Counted from the first letter of the stretch, positions 35,947 to 45,135 are shown. The stretch is DNA of 64,000 nucleotides from an actinobacterium acMicro-4 (GCA_000754445.1 JNSD01000002.1:62001-126000); one strand, 5' to 3'. Notes: generated by a model not told the origin, from the sequence alone. Translations and numbers: made by a program.

Positions 35947-38900
35947 TGGGCTGGCACAACCCACCTATTTCCTGGTCTGAACATGAAAAGCGTTTGAAGG
36001 ATGCCTCCAGACCTGGCACTTCACCACCCTTGGGAGCTGATGCCGGTGATTCTCCTGCCTGGTCCGAGAGTCGTGCGCCATATCAAGCACCCATAGTTGA
36101 GGTCCCAGAGGATGCTGTGCCCTACGCGGAGCTTCATCTGCACAGTAGCTTTAGTTTTCTTGACGGGGTCTCCTCCCCCGAAAAAATGGTCGCGCGCGGT
36201 GCACAGTTGGGCCTTTCCGCAATGGCTATTACCGACCACAACGGTTTCTACGGTGCAGTGAGATTCGCCGAGGCGGCGGCCGCCCACTCCATGAACACGG
36301 TCTTTGGCGCAGAGCTTTCTGTGCAGGGCAATCAACCTCGCACCGTGGTGAATGATCCGCAGGGCCCACACCTGCTCGTCTTGGCACGGGGTCAGGAGGG
36401 CTACCACCGGCTTTCTTCGGCGCTTACTGATGCCCATCTGGGGAATTCCGAGAAAGACACTCTGGTGTGGGATCTTGATGCTTTGACCGAACAGGGTCGA
36501 GACCACTGGGTTGTGCTCACGGGGTGTCGTAAAGGATCAGTGCGCCACGCCTTGCCCCACCACAGGGTTCCCTCACGTGGGGAACAAGACGCCAGTGAGG
36601 CTGCACTACTGGAGCTTGTGGGGCGTTTCGGTCACGAGAACGTGGTGGTGGAGCTTTTTGACCATCAGCACCCCATTGACAGTGTGCATAACGACTTTCT
36701 TGCCACTCTGGCGACTCGTCACCACCTTCCCACCCTCGCCACCGGACTGGTTCACTACGCACTATCCGAGGATGCCGATTTGGCTCACGCCATGGCGGCG
36801 GTGCGAGCACGGACCAGCATGGACAAACTGAGTGATTGGTTACCAGCCTCCGGGGCTGCTTACCTGCGCTCGGGGGCGGAGCAAGAACGTCGTTTTAGGT
36901 CGTATCCCGGGGCTGTTGCGCGCAGTCACGAGATTGCCCAGGACATAGGTTTTTCTCTCAAGAAAGTAAGCCCCGGATTGCCCACATCGTTGTGTCCTTC
37001 CGGGCACACACCCATGAGCTACTTGCGGGAACTCATCGCACAGGCTGTGCCCAGACGCTATCCCGGTGCCACCGCAGAGGTGCATGCCCGTATTGCCAAG
37101 GAGCTCGATGTCATCGAGAGGAAAGATTTTGCGGGATATTTCTTGATCGTCCACGACATCGTGCGTTTTGCTCGCTCCCGCGGAATCCTTTGCCAAGGTC
37201 GAGGCTCTGCTGCTAACTCAGCGGTGTGTTTCCTTCTCGATATCACCGCGGTGGACTCGATTTACTACAACTTGCCTTTTGAGAGATTCCTCTCTGCGCT
37301 GCGGGATGAAGAACCTGATATTGATGTTGATTTTGAATCCCGTCGTCGGGAGGAAGTCATTCAGTATGTCTTTGAGCGCTACGGTCGTCGCAGCGCAGCT
37401 CAGGTGGCGACACTGATTGAATATCGGCCTAAAAGCGCCGTTCGCGATATGGCCAGGGCCTTGGGATATAGCCCTGGCGAGCAAGACGCGTTCGCACGCC
37501 AGGTCGAACGCTCCGGAGCCTTTCTCGAGAGCGCGGAACACAGCATTCCTGCTGATGTGGTGAATCTTGCGCTGCGGACACTGACTATGCCCCGTCACAC
37601 GGGAATTCACTCGGGAGGCATGGCCCTGACCGATCGGCCGGTCTCCGAGGTGGTGCCGATAGAACATGCCCGTATGGAAAACCGCACAGTTCTCCAATGG
37701 GACAAGGATGACTGCGAGTGGATGGGGTTAGTCAAGTTTGATCTTTTGGGTTTGGGAATCCTCGAAGCTATCCACGAGACCTTCGATTTAGCCAAGGAGA
37801 GCCTTGGCGAAGAGTGGGAACTCGCAACGCTCCCCCGCGATGAAGCCGGTGTCTATGACATGTTGTGTCGGGGAGATTCGATTGGGGTTTTTCAGGTCGA
37901 ATCGAGAGCTCAGATGGCCTTATTGCCAAGGCTTCAACCCAGGCGTTTTTATGACCTTGCTATACAGATTGCGATGATTCGGCCGGGCCCTATTCAGGGC
38001 GGCGCGGTGCATCCCTTTGTCAAACGTAAAGCGGGCCTCGAGCCCATCCAATATCCACACCCTGCTCTTGAAGAGTGCCTGGAGAGAACCCTCGGTGTTC
38101 CGGTATTCCAAGAGCAAATTATGCAAATTGCCATGGCTGTGGGCGGTTGCACCGCTGAAGACGCAGATTTGTTGAGGCGAGCGATGGGGTCAAAGCGTGG
38201 ACGGGAGCGCATTGAATCGTTGAAAGAGACCCTCTTTCGCGGCATGGCACAGAATGGTCTCGACCCCGAGGGTGCCAAGCGCATCTATTCCATGATCGAA
38301 GCCTTTGCCAGTTTTGGCTTTGCTGAGAGTCATTCCCTGAGCTTTGCCCTGCTCGTCTATGCGAGTTCGTGGCTCAAATTGCACTATCCCGCCCTCTATC
38401 TGACGGGATTATTGAGAGCCTGGCCAATGGGCTTCTACCCCCCGGCATCTTTGGTCAGTGACGCTGAACGTCACGGAGTAGTCGTCAGGGGTCCCTCCGT
38501 TCTCCGCTCGGGGGTTAGGGCGGGAGTTGAAGCAGTTGATGGCCAGTCGATGTCATCGGGGGGTCAAGATTCTTGCCTGGTGTATGACCAACCGACTCCG
38601 AATAAAGTTTTCGACCCCGCTGGTGATGACCCGAGCGGCCTCCACCGGCGTGACCAACAGTGCGCAGTGCGACTGGGACTAGCGGGTATCAAGGGAATAA
38701 GTGTGGAGCGCGCAGAGGCCATAGTCCACGACCGTGAGAGCAGGGGGCCCTATCAAAGCCCTCGTGATCTTGCGAGGCGGGTTGGGTTGAGTGCGGCCCA
38801 CTTGGAGGCGTTGGCCAGTGCTGGCGCTCTTGGCGATTGGGGTAATCACCGGAGAGAAACCCTGTGGATGGCGGGCCATTGGGCCGGTGAGAACCCCCAG

Positions 38901-39365
38901 TATTTAGACCACACCAACGCTCCACTGCAGGTGCCACTTTTTGAGGTGATGTCTGCGCGTGAACAGATGGTGGCAGACCGTGTGTTTACAGGCGTCTCTC
39001 CGGGAGATCACCCGTTGCGCTATGTGCGCCAATGGCTTCAGACCAATGGGGTCGCAAGCGTTCTTGACACTCTGAGCCAGGAGCCAGGGCGCCGTATCTG
39101 GATTGCCGGTTTAGTCACTCACCGACAGCGCCCCTCCACCGCGCGGGGTGTGACGTTTCTCAATGTCGAAGACGAGACCGGTTTAGTCAATGTCATCTGT
39201 GGAGTGGGATTCTGGCGACGTCATCGAGCGATTCTGCGCGACAACGCAGCGCTGATGGTAAGAGGAATTCTCGAGAGAAGTCCCGAAGGGGTCGTATCCG
39301 TTGTTGCTGATGGAGTTCATATCCTCCCCATCGGAGTTCCCCAGGGCTCCAGGGATTTTCAGTAA
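35946..39365 (+). CDS. dnaE2: error-prone DNA polymerase III alpha DnaE2 (ImuC)
   Basis: Error-prone C-family polymerase for damage-induced mutagenesis. PHP domain from about residue 58 (YAELHLHSSFSFLDG), GRGSAANSAVCFLLDIT, catalytic PDIDVDF (about 457-463), and the C-terminal OB fold with the DnaE2-type ending VVSVVADGVHILPIG. 1,139 aa. The PHP metal ligands look partly kept (HLHSS, ITDHNGFYG). Coupled to imuB (TGATG). It has no frameshift, unlike the dnaE copy at 1664. Four bases separate its stop from the convergent methyltransferase gene. Confidence 0.95.
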   Translation: MGWHNPPISWSEHEKRLKDASRPGTSPPLGADAGDSPAWSESRAPYQAPIVEVPEDAVPYAELHLHSSFSFLDGVSSPEKMVARGAQLGLSAMAITDHNGFYGAVRFAEAAAAHSMNTVFGAELSVQGNQPRTVVNDPQGPHLLVLARGQEGYHRLSSALTDAHLGNSEKDTLVWDLDALTEQGRDHWVVLTGCRKGSVRHALPHHRVPSRGEQDASEAALLELVGRFGHENVVVELFDHQHPIDSVHNDFLATLATRHHLPTLATGLVHYALSEDADLAHAMAAVRARTSMDKLSDWLPASGAAYLRSGAEQERRFRSYPGAVARSHEIAQDIGFSLKKVSPGLPTSLCPSGHTPMSYLRELIAQAVPRRYPGATAEVHARIAKELDVIERKDFAGYFLIVHDIVRFARSRGILCQGRGSAANSAVCFLLDITAVDSIYYNLPFERFLSALRDEEPDIDVDFESRRREEVIQYVFERYGRRSAAQVATLIEYRPKSAVRDMARALGYSPGEQDAFARQVERSGAFLESAEHSIPADVVNLALRTLTMPRHTGIHSGGMALTDRPVSEVVPIEHARMENRTVLQWDKDDCEWMGLVKFDLLGLGILEAIHETFDLAKESLGEEWELATLPRDEAGVYDMLCRGDSIGVFQVESRAQMALLPRLQPRRFYDLAIQIAMIRPGPIQGGAVHPFVKRKAGLEPIQYPHPALEECLERTLGVPVFQEQIMQIAMAVGGCTAEDADLLRRAMGSKRGRERIESLKETLFRGMAQNGLDPEGAKRIYSMIEAFASFGFAESHSLSFALLVYASSWLKLHYPALYLTGLLRAWPMGFYPPASLVSDAERHGVVVRGPSVLRSGVRAGVEAVDGQSMSSGGQDSCLVYDQPTPNKVFDPAGDDPSGLHRRDQQCAVRLGLAGIKGISVERAEAIVHDRESRGPYQSPRDLARRVGLSAAHLEALASAGALGDWGNHRRETLWMAGHWAGENPQYLDHTNAPLQVPLFEVMSAREQMVADRVFTGVSPGDHPLRYVRQWLQTNGVASVLDTLSQEPGRRIWIAGLVTHRQRPSTARGVTFLNVEDETGLVNVICGVGFWRRHRAILRDNAALMVRGILERSPEGVVSVVADGVHILPIGVPQGSRDFQ

Positions 39366-39369
39366 TCTC

Positions 39370-40188
39370 CTACCGATCCCGGAGCGCCCACAGCGCAACG
39401 GCACTGGCGGCAGCGACGTTGAGAGAATCGACTCCGCCTCGCATCGGGATTGATACAACGGCGTCTGCGTCTCCCAGCGCGCGTGCGGACAAGCCGTCTC
39501 CCTCGGTGCCAAGCGCCACGGCAAGCCTCACAGGTGGATTTTTGGAGAAGACATCAAGCGACATGGCGTGTGGCGCGAGGGCCAGTGCCACAATGCTCAC
39601 GCCGTTGGCGTGAAGCGTCGCAACAAGTTCCGTCCATGATCCTGCGCGTGTCCAGGGAATTTGGAACACCGTTCCCATACTCACTCGAACGCTCCGCCGG
39701 TAGAGCGGATCGGCGCAGGAATCGGTGACAACAACGGCGTCGGCTCCGATTCCCGCAACTGAGCGAAAAATCGCACCCACATTGGTGTGATCGACGATGC
39801 CTTCGAGAATCACGATGCGAGTAGCACCGGCAAGCAGTTCTTCCAGGTTTGGCATCTCTGGGCGGTGCATGCTGGCGAGCGTTCCACGGTGAACGCGATA
39901 GCCCGTCAGGGATTCCATGAGCACCCCGTCGCAGACAAAAACGGGGACCTCATCGAGAGCACCAGGCAGTGCAGTGGCAAGTTCATCAAGCTTCGGCAAC
40001 CAACTCGGAATGGTTAATATCGAGCGGGGGCGGTGACCGGCGTTCAGCGCACGCTCCAGTATTTTCAGGGATTCAGCGATGTAGAGACCCTGATCGGGCT
40101 CGCTTTTGGTGCGAAGCGCCACGTCAGTGAGGGCGTGGTAGTCGGCCAAGAGCGGATGTGACAGGTCCACAACCTGCGTGACAATCAC
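39370..40188 (-). CDS. TrmH/SpoU family RNA 2'-O-methyltransferase
   Basis: SAM-dependent 2'-O-ribose methyltransferase with a trefoil-knot SPOUT fold. An N-terminal substrate-binding domain (about 1-105) precedes motif 1 NVGAIFRSVAGIG, motif 2 LGTEGDGLS and motif 3 IPMRGGVDSLNVAAASAVALW. 272 aa. GTG start with GGGGAG six bases upstream. It could act on rRNA or tRNA; the site cannot be told. Confidence 0.93.
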   Translation of the reverse strand: MIVTQVVDLSHPLLADYHALTDVALRTKSEPDQGLYIAESLKILERALNAGHRPRSILTIPSWLPKLDELATALPGALDEVPVFVCDGVLMESLTGYRVHRGTLASMHRPEMPNLEELLAGATRIVILEGIVDHTNVGAIFRSVAGIGADAVVVTDSCADPLYRRSVRVSMGTVFQIPWTRAGSWTELVATLHANGVSIVALALAPHAMSLDVFSKNPPVRLAVALGTEGDGLSARALGDADAVVSIPMRGGVDSLNVAAASAVALWALRDR

Positions 40189-40293
40189 GAAGAACTCCCC
40201 TGCGCGTCCCGGCGTTTGGAAACATGTTGGAAAAATACGGTCGCTAGCCTCAACCCTAGAGCGAGAGAGTGTCCTCGGTCAGGAGAATTGTCC

Positions 40294-41142
40294 ATGCAGG
40301 GTATGTCAGGTGTTGCAACCGACGTCGTCGACGAAGCCGTGGGCATTCTGCGCGGGCGTCCGGCCGCCGTGTTGACAGGTGCAGGCGTCTCTACTGATTC
40401 TGGAATCCCGGACTACCGCGGTGTGGGAGCGCCCAAGCAGCATCCGATGAGCTTTTCTGATTTTCTCCAGTCCCACCGTCATCGGCAGCGCTACTGGCTG
40501 GGAAGCCACATGGGCTGGTCTCGCTTTGCTGCAGCAGAACCCAACCGCGGACATGAAGCAATCGCGTCGGCTGAAGAAGCGTCGCTGTTCAGTGGCGTTG
40601 TCACCCAAAATGTTGACGCCCTTCACCACAAGGCCGGCTCGTTGCGGGTGGTTGATCTCCACGGTCGCCTGGACAAGGTTCGCTGTATTCATTGCGGACA
40701 ATCCTTCTCGCGTCAGTCCGTTGCCCACACTATTGACCTCCTCAATCCCTGGCTTGAGAAGCGCGACATTTCAGGTCACATCAAACCCGATGGCGACGTT
40801 GATGTGGCCGTCACTTCAGAGTTTGTGGTGCCCTCCTGTGACATGTGCGATGGCGTGCTCAAGCCAGAGGTAATCTTTTTTGGCGAGTTTGTTCCCACAG
40901 GGGTGTTTGATCAAGCCGCGAGTCTAATTGCACGCTCGGAAGCTCTCATCATCGCTGGTTCTTCCCTCGTGGTGAACACCGGCATGCGGCTGGTCAATCT
41001 TGCCCACAGAAAGAAGATTCCCATCGTCATCATCAATCGAGGGCCTACCAAGGCCGACCGGCTCGCCACCGTTAGAATCGAAGCAGGAACCTCAGAGACT
41101 CTCGACGCCCTCGTTGGCGGTCTTCAATCTGGCTCCGTCTAG
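40294..41142 (+). CDS. Sir2-family NAD-dependent protein deacylase
   Basis: Sirtuin that removes acetyl or other acyl groups from lysines using NAD. Motifs: GAGVSTDSGIPDYRG, TQNVDALHHKAGS, catalytic His in DLHGRLD, and a four-Cys zinc site (CIHC and CDMC). A large insert between the zinc pairs (about 145-200) is seen. ATG 40294 has AGGAGA seven bases upstream. 282 aa. No nearby acyltransferase pairs with it except the distant GNAT gene. Confidence 0.94.
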   Translation: MQGMSGVATDVVDEAVGILRGRPAAVLTGAGVSTDSGIPDYRGVGAPKQHPMSFSDFLQSHRHRQRYWLGSHMGWSRFAAAEPNRGHEAIASAEEASLFSGVVTQNVDALHHKAGSLRVVDLHGRLDKVRCIHCGQSFSRQSVAHTIDLLNPWLEKRDISGHIKPDGDVDVAVTSEFVVPSCDMCDGVLKPEVIFFGEFVPTGVFDQAASLIARSEALIIAGSSLVVNTGMRLVNLAHRKKIPIVIINRGPTKADRLATVRIEAGTSETLDALVGGLQSGSV

Positions 41143-41172
41143 ACGCCCCTAGAGCTTTAGCCCAGGAGATTA

Positions 41173-41811
41173 ATGACCCGCTTCTTTATTGTTCGCCATG
41201 GCGAAACTGAGTGGAACAAAGTCCGGCGAATCCAGGGAGTGAGCGACATCCCTCTCAATGACACGGGGCTTCAACAAGCCCACGCTGTTGCAGAGATACT
41301 TTCTGCCCACAGTTTTGACGCGATTGTCTCCAGTCCCCTCTCTCGGGCCAGAGACACAGCCCGCGTCATCGCGGAGCGCTTGGGGATGCCGGAGCCTGAA
41401 ATCTTCCAGGGTCTCATCGAGCGCAACTACGGCGACGCCGAGGGCTCAAACGGTCAGGACTTGGATCATCTGTATCCTCCCGGAACTGAAATCCCGGGTC
41501 GAGAGCCGCGTGAAGCTGTGACCGCCAGAGCATTGGCCGTCCTGCGTGAGCTTGCGCTAAGGCATCCGGACTCCGACGTTATTGCTGTGGCCCACGGCGG
41601 TGTGATTCGCAGCGTCGTCGAACATGTCGCCCCTGGCCAACACAACGAACCAATCACCAACTGTTCCGTCCACAGCTTTCGGATGGTTGCTGGCAGTCTC
41701 GAGCTGGTGGCATTTGACGATCCGATGGAGGTTGCCGCACATGATCTGGCAGCCGTCGAGTTTGAGGACCAAAACCCTGCGGAGGCGAGAGAAGATAGCC
41801 CGCGTCACTAG
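41173..41811 (+). CDS. histidine phosphatase family protein
   Basis: Phosphoglycerate mutase-like phosphatase. The catalytic RHG motif is in FFIVRHGETEWNKV (His9), with SPLSRARDTA and the second His in VAHGGVIRSV. 212 aa, ATG preceded by AGGAGAT. The C-terminal 35 residues are acidic and not part of the core. Function could be phosphoglycerate phosphatase, alpha-ribazole phosphatase or similar. The stop overlaps the beginning of the next intergenic stretch, 44 bases before the exonuclease. Confidence 0.9.
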   Translation: MTRFFIVRHGETEWNKVRRIQGVSDIPLNDTGLQQAHAVAEILSAHSFDAIVSSPLSRARDTARVIAERLGMPEPEIFQGLIERNYGDAEGSNGQDLDHLYPPGTEIPGREPREAVTARALAVLRELALRHPDSDVIAVAHGGVIRSVVEHVAPGQHNEPITNCSVHSFRMVAGSLELVAFDDPMEVAAHDLAAVEFEDQNPAEAREDSPRH

Positions 41812-41842
41812 TGTCCTCCACGGCGCGGTCGGTGGCGTGGAA

Positions 41843-41848
41843 TAGGCT
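41843..41848 (+). promoter_or_regulatory. -10 element for a leaderless exonuclease mRNA
   Basis: TAGGCT ends seven bases before the ATG at 41856, without a ribosome site between. Confidence 0.45.
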
Positions 41849-41855
41849 CGCCTCT

Positions 41856-42545
41856 ATGGGCCACTGGAGCGACACATTAGTAGTTTTTGATACTGAAACC
41901 ACAGGCCTTGACACTCGGCACGCGCGCATTGTCACCGCCTACGTGGGAGTTATTGGTTCCCAGGGCGAAACTGTAGAGGCGCATTCCTGGCTCGCCGACC
42001 CCGGTGTTGTGATCCCGGATCAGGCAACGGCCGTCCACGGCATCACGACCGAAGTGGCGCAGCGAGAGGGCCGGCCCGCTGGAGAAGTCGTCAATGAAAT
42101 CCGGTCGGCAGTGGAGGGCTATCTGGCCCGGGGTTTGCCGATTGTTGCCTATAACGCCTCCTATGACTTTTCGATTCTCCACCACGAGTCGGTCCGTCAC
42201 GGATGTGAGCCACTCATCGACCCGCGGCCAATTATTGACCCGCTGGTCATTGACCGAAAAGTCGATACCTATCGCAAGGGTAAACGAACGCTCCAGATGG
42301 CTGCTGCTCATTACCTCGTTCGGCTGGAAGACTCACACACTGCTGACGCCGACGCCATTGCGGCCGGCCGAGTGGCTCAGGCAATTCTCCGGGCCCATGA
42401 CGCGCAACTGGAGGGCGATGCCCAGTGGCTGCATGATCAACAGGTAATCTGGTCGCGCGAATGGGCCGAGAACTACCAGTCGTTCCGGCGCAATCAGGGC
42501 GATGCGGGATTCGTAGCAACCGGCGCATGGCCGGTGAACGCCTAG
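41856..42545 (+). CDS. DEDDh 3'-5' exonuclease (DnaQ-like)
   Basis: 3'-5' exonuclease of the DnaQ/epsilon superfamily. Exo I is VVFDTETTGLDTRHARIV, Exo II AYNASYDFSIL, Exo III HTADADA with the His of the DEDDh class. 229 aa from ATG 41856; longer in-frame starts lie inside the promoter. It could act as a proofreading epsilon-like subunit or a repair nuclease; in actinobacteria the PHP domain of DnaE usually proofreads. It abuts the rpmE2 stop with no spacer. Confidence 0.9.
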   Translation: MGHWSDTLVVFDTETTGLDTRHARIVTAYVGVIGSQGETVEAHSWLADPGVVIPDQATAVHGITTEVAQREGRPAGEVVNEIRSAVEGYLARGLPIVAYNASYDFSILHHESVRHGCEPLIDPRPIIDPLVIDRKVDTYRKGKRTLQMAAAHYLVRLEDSHTADADAIAAGRVAQAILRAHDAQLEGDAQWLHDQQVIWSREWAENYQSFRRNQGDAGFVATGAWPVNA

Positions 42546-42797
42546 TTACTTACCGAAGCTCTTGAAACGCTGGTTGAACTTCTCGACACGGCCGGCCGAG
42601 TCAAGAATGCGTTGCTTGCCGGTGTAAAAAGGGTGTGAAGCGCTGGAGATTTCAACGTCAATGACGGGGTAGGTGTTTCCGTCTTCCCAGTCGATGGTCT
42701 TGTCACTCTTCGCGGTCGAACGCGTGAGGAAGCTCTCGCCCGAGGTGAGGTCACGAAAGACAATCGGGGCGTAATCGGGGTGAATGTCAGCTCTCAT
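42546..42797 (-). CDS. rpmE2: 50S ribosomal protein L31 type B
   Basis: 83-aa L31 paralogue lacking the CxxC zinc motif (the C-minus type), with [20 protein letters not shown] and the ending [14 protein letters not shown]. The zinc-free form often replaces the zinc-binding one under zinc limitation; whether this is the only L31 in the genome is unknown. ATG with AAGGA six bases upstream. No Zur box was recognised. Confidence 0.95.
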   Translation of the reverse strand: MRADIHPDYAPIVFRDLTSGESFLTRSTAKSDKTIDWEDGNTYPVIDVEISSASHPFYTGKQRILDSAGRVEKFNQRFKSFGK

Positions 42798-42848
42798 AGG
42801 AAATCCTTGACGTCTGGCAGAGCATCTGCGTAAGTGGGCCAAGGGCCT

Positions 42849-42854
42849 ACTTTA
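42849..42854 (-). promoter_or_regulatory. putative -10 element of rpmE2
   Basis: On the minus strand TAAAGT about 52 bases before the rpmE2 ATG. It lies in the 66-base gap after the ABC ATPase stop. Confidence 0.35.
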
Positions 42855-42863
42855 TCAGCAATT

Positions 42864-43646
42864 TCACAATGCTGTCGCCTGATATCGACCATTGTTATGA
42901 GTGATGGACAATGGTCTCCCAAACGCCTCGCTCATCACCTCACCGGTGAGCGTGTCGGCGATGGGGCCCTGGGCGATGATTGCGCCAGCCTGCAACACAA
43001 GAATGTGCGTGAACCCGGCGGGAATCTCCTCGACATAGTGAGTGACCATCACCATCGCCGGCGAACTGGCCTCCCCAGAGAAATGATCGAGCATCTCAAT
43101 GACGTCCTCACGTGACCCGACATCGAGACTGCCTGCCGGTTCGTCAAGCAACAGCAACTCTGGGTCAGTCATTACTGCGCGGGCGATCTGCACGCGCTTG
43201 CGTTCGCCATCCGAGAGAGTTCCGACATAGTGGGCTGCGAGGTGATCAAGGCGCCATTCACTAAGAACACGCTTGGCCCGCCTCACATCGATGTCCTCGT
43301 AGGTTTCCTGCCACCTGCCGGTGACGCCCCATGCTGCCGTCAAGACGGCGTCAGTCACCGTCTCGTTGTCGGGAATGCGCCGAGCCATGTCGCTACTTGC
43401 AAAGCCAACACGGGGGCGAAGCTCAAACACGTCTGTTCTGCCAAGGCGCTCACCCAGAATCGTGACTGTTCCCTGTGATGGCTGGACAAATGATGCGAGC
43501 ATGCCCAGTAGGGTCGTTTTCCCAGCCCCGTTAGGCCCGACAATCACCCACCTCTGAGACTGGTCAATGGTCCAAGAAATGTCCCTGAGAATGGCGCGAC
43601 CGTCGCGTTCGAAGCCAACATTATCGAGCAAAGCAACTGTGGTCAT
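42864..43646 (-). CDS. stand-alone ABC transporter ATP-binding protein
   Basis: 260-aa ABC ATPase with Walker A GPNGAGKTT, Q loop, signature LSDGERKRV, Walker B LLLLDEPAGSLD and switch His in MVMVTHYVEEIP. The signature has LSDGE instead of LSGGQ. No permease or substrate-binding gene is next to it: neighbours are rpmE2 and serB. Its closest known relatives are iron-type or ModF-like single ATPases of actinobacteria; the role is unknown. Confidence 0.88.
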   Translation of the reverse strand: MTTVALLDNVGFERDGRAILRDISWTIDQSQRWVIVGPNGAGKTTLLGMLASFVQPSQGTVTILGERLGRTDVFELRPRVGFASSDMARRIPDNETVTDAVLTAAWGVTGRWQETYEDIDVRRAKRVLSEWRLDHLAAHYVGTLSDGERKRVQIARAVMTDPELLLLDEPAGSLDVGSREDVIEMLDHFSGEASSPAMVMVTHYVEEIPAGFTHILVLQAGAIIAQGPIADTLTGEVMSEAFGRPLSITHNNGRYQATAL

Positions 43647-43705
43647 TGTTGTCCAAGCCTACTCCACAGGGCAAAACGCTAGGAGGTGGGCCGGCGTTGA
43701 TGGCC

Positions 43706-43711
43706 TACGCT
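43706..43711 (+). promoter_or_regulatory. putative -10 element of serB
   Basis: TACGCT, six bases before a GTG at 43718 that begins a nine-codon reading frame ending over the serB start. Confidence 0.35.
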
Positions 43712-43717
43712 TGAGGG

Positions 43718-43747
43718 GTGTTTCCTCAGTGGAGAGCCCCGCGATGA
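43718..43747 (+). other. possible leader peptide overlapping the serB start
   Basis: GTG, eight further codons (FPQWRAPR) and TGA at 43745-43747, the TGA overlapping the serB ATG in ATGA. A leaderless start is suggested by the -10 six bases before. Translation could couple to serB. It may equally be an unread leader. Confidence 0.25.
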
Positions 43748-44397
43748 CCTCTCATCAGCTTCTGGTGGTGTTGGATGTCGATTCGACGCTGACGCAGGAT
43801 GAAGGTATTGACCTGCTCGCTGCGCAGGTTTCCAAGGACATTGCCCGCGAGGTTTCTGCCATCACAGAGTCAGCCATGCGCGGTGAACTCGACTTCGAAG
43901 AGAGTTTGCGCAGACGCGTTGCCGCTCTAGAGGGGACCCCTGAAACCTCTGTCAACGAAGCCTCTAAAAAAGTGCGCCTGAGTGAGGGCGCCCGGGTCTT
44001 GGTTGATACTCTCCACGCTGAGGGCCATCTCGTGGGAGCGATTTCCGGTGGCTTCCACAGCATGATTGATTCGATAGCTGAGGACTTGCGTTTGGATTTT
44101 CACCGTGCCAACCGGTTGGAAGTCAACGGGGGCATTCTTACGGGCAAAGTTGTGGGTCCCTTGATTGATGCCCGCGCGAAGGTGACCGCACTTCAGGAGT
44201 GGGCGCGGAGCGCCGGAATCCGGAGGGAGCGGACTGTTGCGGTGGGCGACGGCGGAAACGACGTCGAAATGCTGGCCTGGGCAGGCCTGGGGGTTGCATA
44301 TATGGGCAAGCCCGTCGCTCGCGCCGCGGCCGATGTTGCGCTGGACACGCCTGATCTGAGCAAGGTGCTTCTGTTGTTGGGACTACTGCGCGATTAG
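43744..44397 (+). CDS. serB: phosphoserine phosphatase
   Basis: HAD phosphatase producing L-serine from phosphoserine. Motif I LDVDSTLTQDEG (Asp11, Asp13), motif II Ser in ISGGFHS, Lys in DARAKVTAL, motif IV AVGDGGNDVEML. It lacks the N-terminal ACT domains found in some SerB proteins; 217 aa is the short form. ATG 43744 is chosen; an in-frame GTG at 43729 is possible. The stop TAG interlocks with that of fabG in TTAG. Confidence 0.92.
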   Translation: MTSHQLLVVLDVDSTLTQDEGIDLLAAQVSKDIAREVSAITESAMRGELDFEESLRRRVAALEGTPETSVNEASKKVRLSEGARVLVDTLHAEGHLVGAISGGFHSMIDSIAEDLRLDFHRANRLEVNGGILTGKVVGPLIDARAKVTALQEWARSAGIRRERTVAVGDGGNDVEMLAWAGLGVAYMGKPVARAAADVALDTPDLSKVLLLLGLLRD

Positions 44398-45104
44398 TGT
44401 CCCATCCCCAGTCCACCATCAACCGGGATCACAGCCCCAGAGATATACGCCGCATCATCTGACGCAAGCCAGAGCACCACACCAGCAACCTCGGCGGGAT
44501 CGGCAAACCGGCCAGCAGGAATTGACTTGAGGTAGGCATCCGCCTGTTCGGGTGGGAGCGCTTTGGTCATGTCGGTCGTGATGAAACCGGGGGCGACGAC
44601 ATTTGCGGTGATTCCGCGCCCACCGAGTTCCCGGGTCAACGAACGGGCAAAACCTACGAGAGCTGCTTTTGATGACGAGTAATTGACCTGGCCAGCCGAA
44701 CCAAAGAGACCCACCACGCTTGAGATGAGAATGACGCGGCCATACTTGGCCTTGATCATTGGTGTGATGCAGCGCTTGACGACTCGAAAAACGCCACCGA
44801 GATTGGTCTCAATGACACTGTCGAATTCTTCATCCGACATTCTCATGAGCAGCGTGTCCTTGGTGATTCCCGCGTTGGCGACAAGGACGCTAATCGGGCC
44901 ACAGGCCGCTTCGACTTCGGCAATTGCTCTGTCCAGGCTGGAGCTGTCGGTGACATCGGCTCTCACGGTCATCGAGCCCTCGGGACCGTTACCGGAGCGG
45001 GCAGTCACGGCGACCTGATATCCGTCACTGAGAAAACGCTCCGCTATGGCATAGCCGATGCCACGGTTACCGCCAGTGATGAGGACCGTCCGGGAAGCTG
45101 TCAT
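44394..45104 (-). CDS. fabG: 3-oxoacyl-ACP reductase FabG-type SDR
   Basis: SDR reductase resembling FabG/MabA of fatty acid synthesis (NADPH). ITGGNRGIG cofactor motif, ISSVVGLFGSAGQVNYSSSKAAL with canonical Ser, Tyr-x3-Lys, and VAPGFITTDMT. 236 aa, as for MabA, with C-terminus GLGMGH. No fab operon is near; in mycobacteria fabG1 pairs with inhA, not seen here. Confidence 0.9.
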   Translation of the reverse strand: MTASRTVLITGGNRGIGYAIAERFLSDGYQVAVTARSGNGPEGSMTVRADVTDSSSLDRAIAEVEAACGPISVLVANAGITKDTLLMRMSDEEFDSVIETNLGGVFRVVKRCITPMIKAKYGRVILISSVVGLFGSAGQVNYSSSKAALVGFARSLTRELGGRGITANVVAPGFITTDMTKALPPEQADAYLKSIPAGRFADPAEVAGVVLWLASDDAAYISGAVIPVDGGLGMGH

Positions 45105-45135
45105 AGTTCATAAGCTTATTGGCAGACGACTGTTC

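Noticed and set aside
33593-39365. tRNA-Leu as an integration site with an att-like repeat flanking the imu cassette
   Set aside because: I found no copy of the tRNA 3' end near 39365 and no integrase gene, so genomic-island integration is not supported.
40294-41142. The Sir2 protein as a defence (SIR2-type antiphage) gene
   Set aside because: It has the full deacylase motifs and the zinc site and has housekeeping neighbours, with no partner typical of defence systems.
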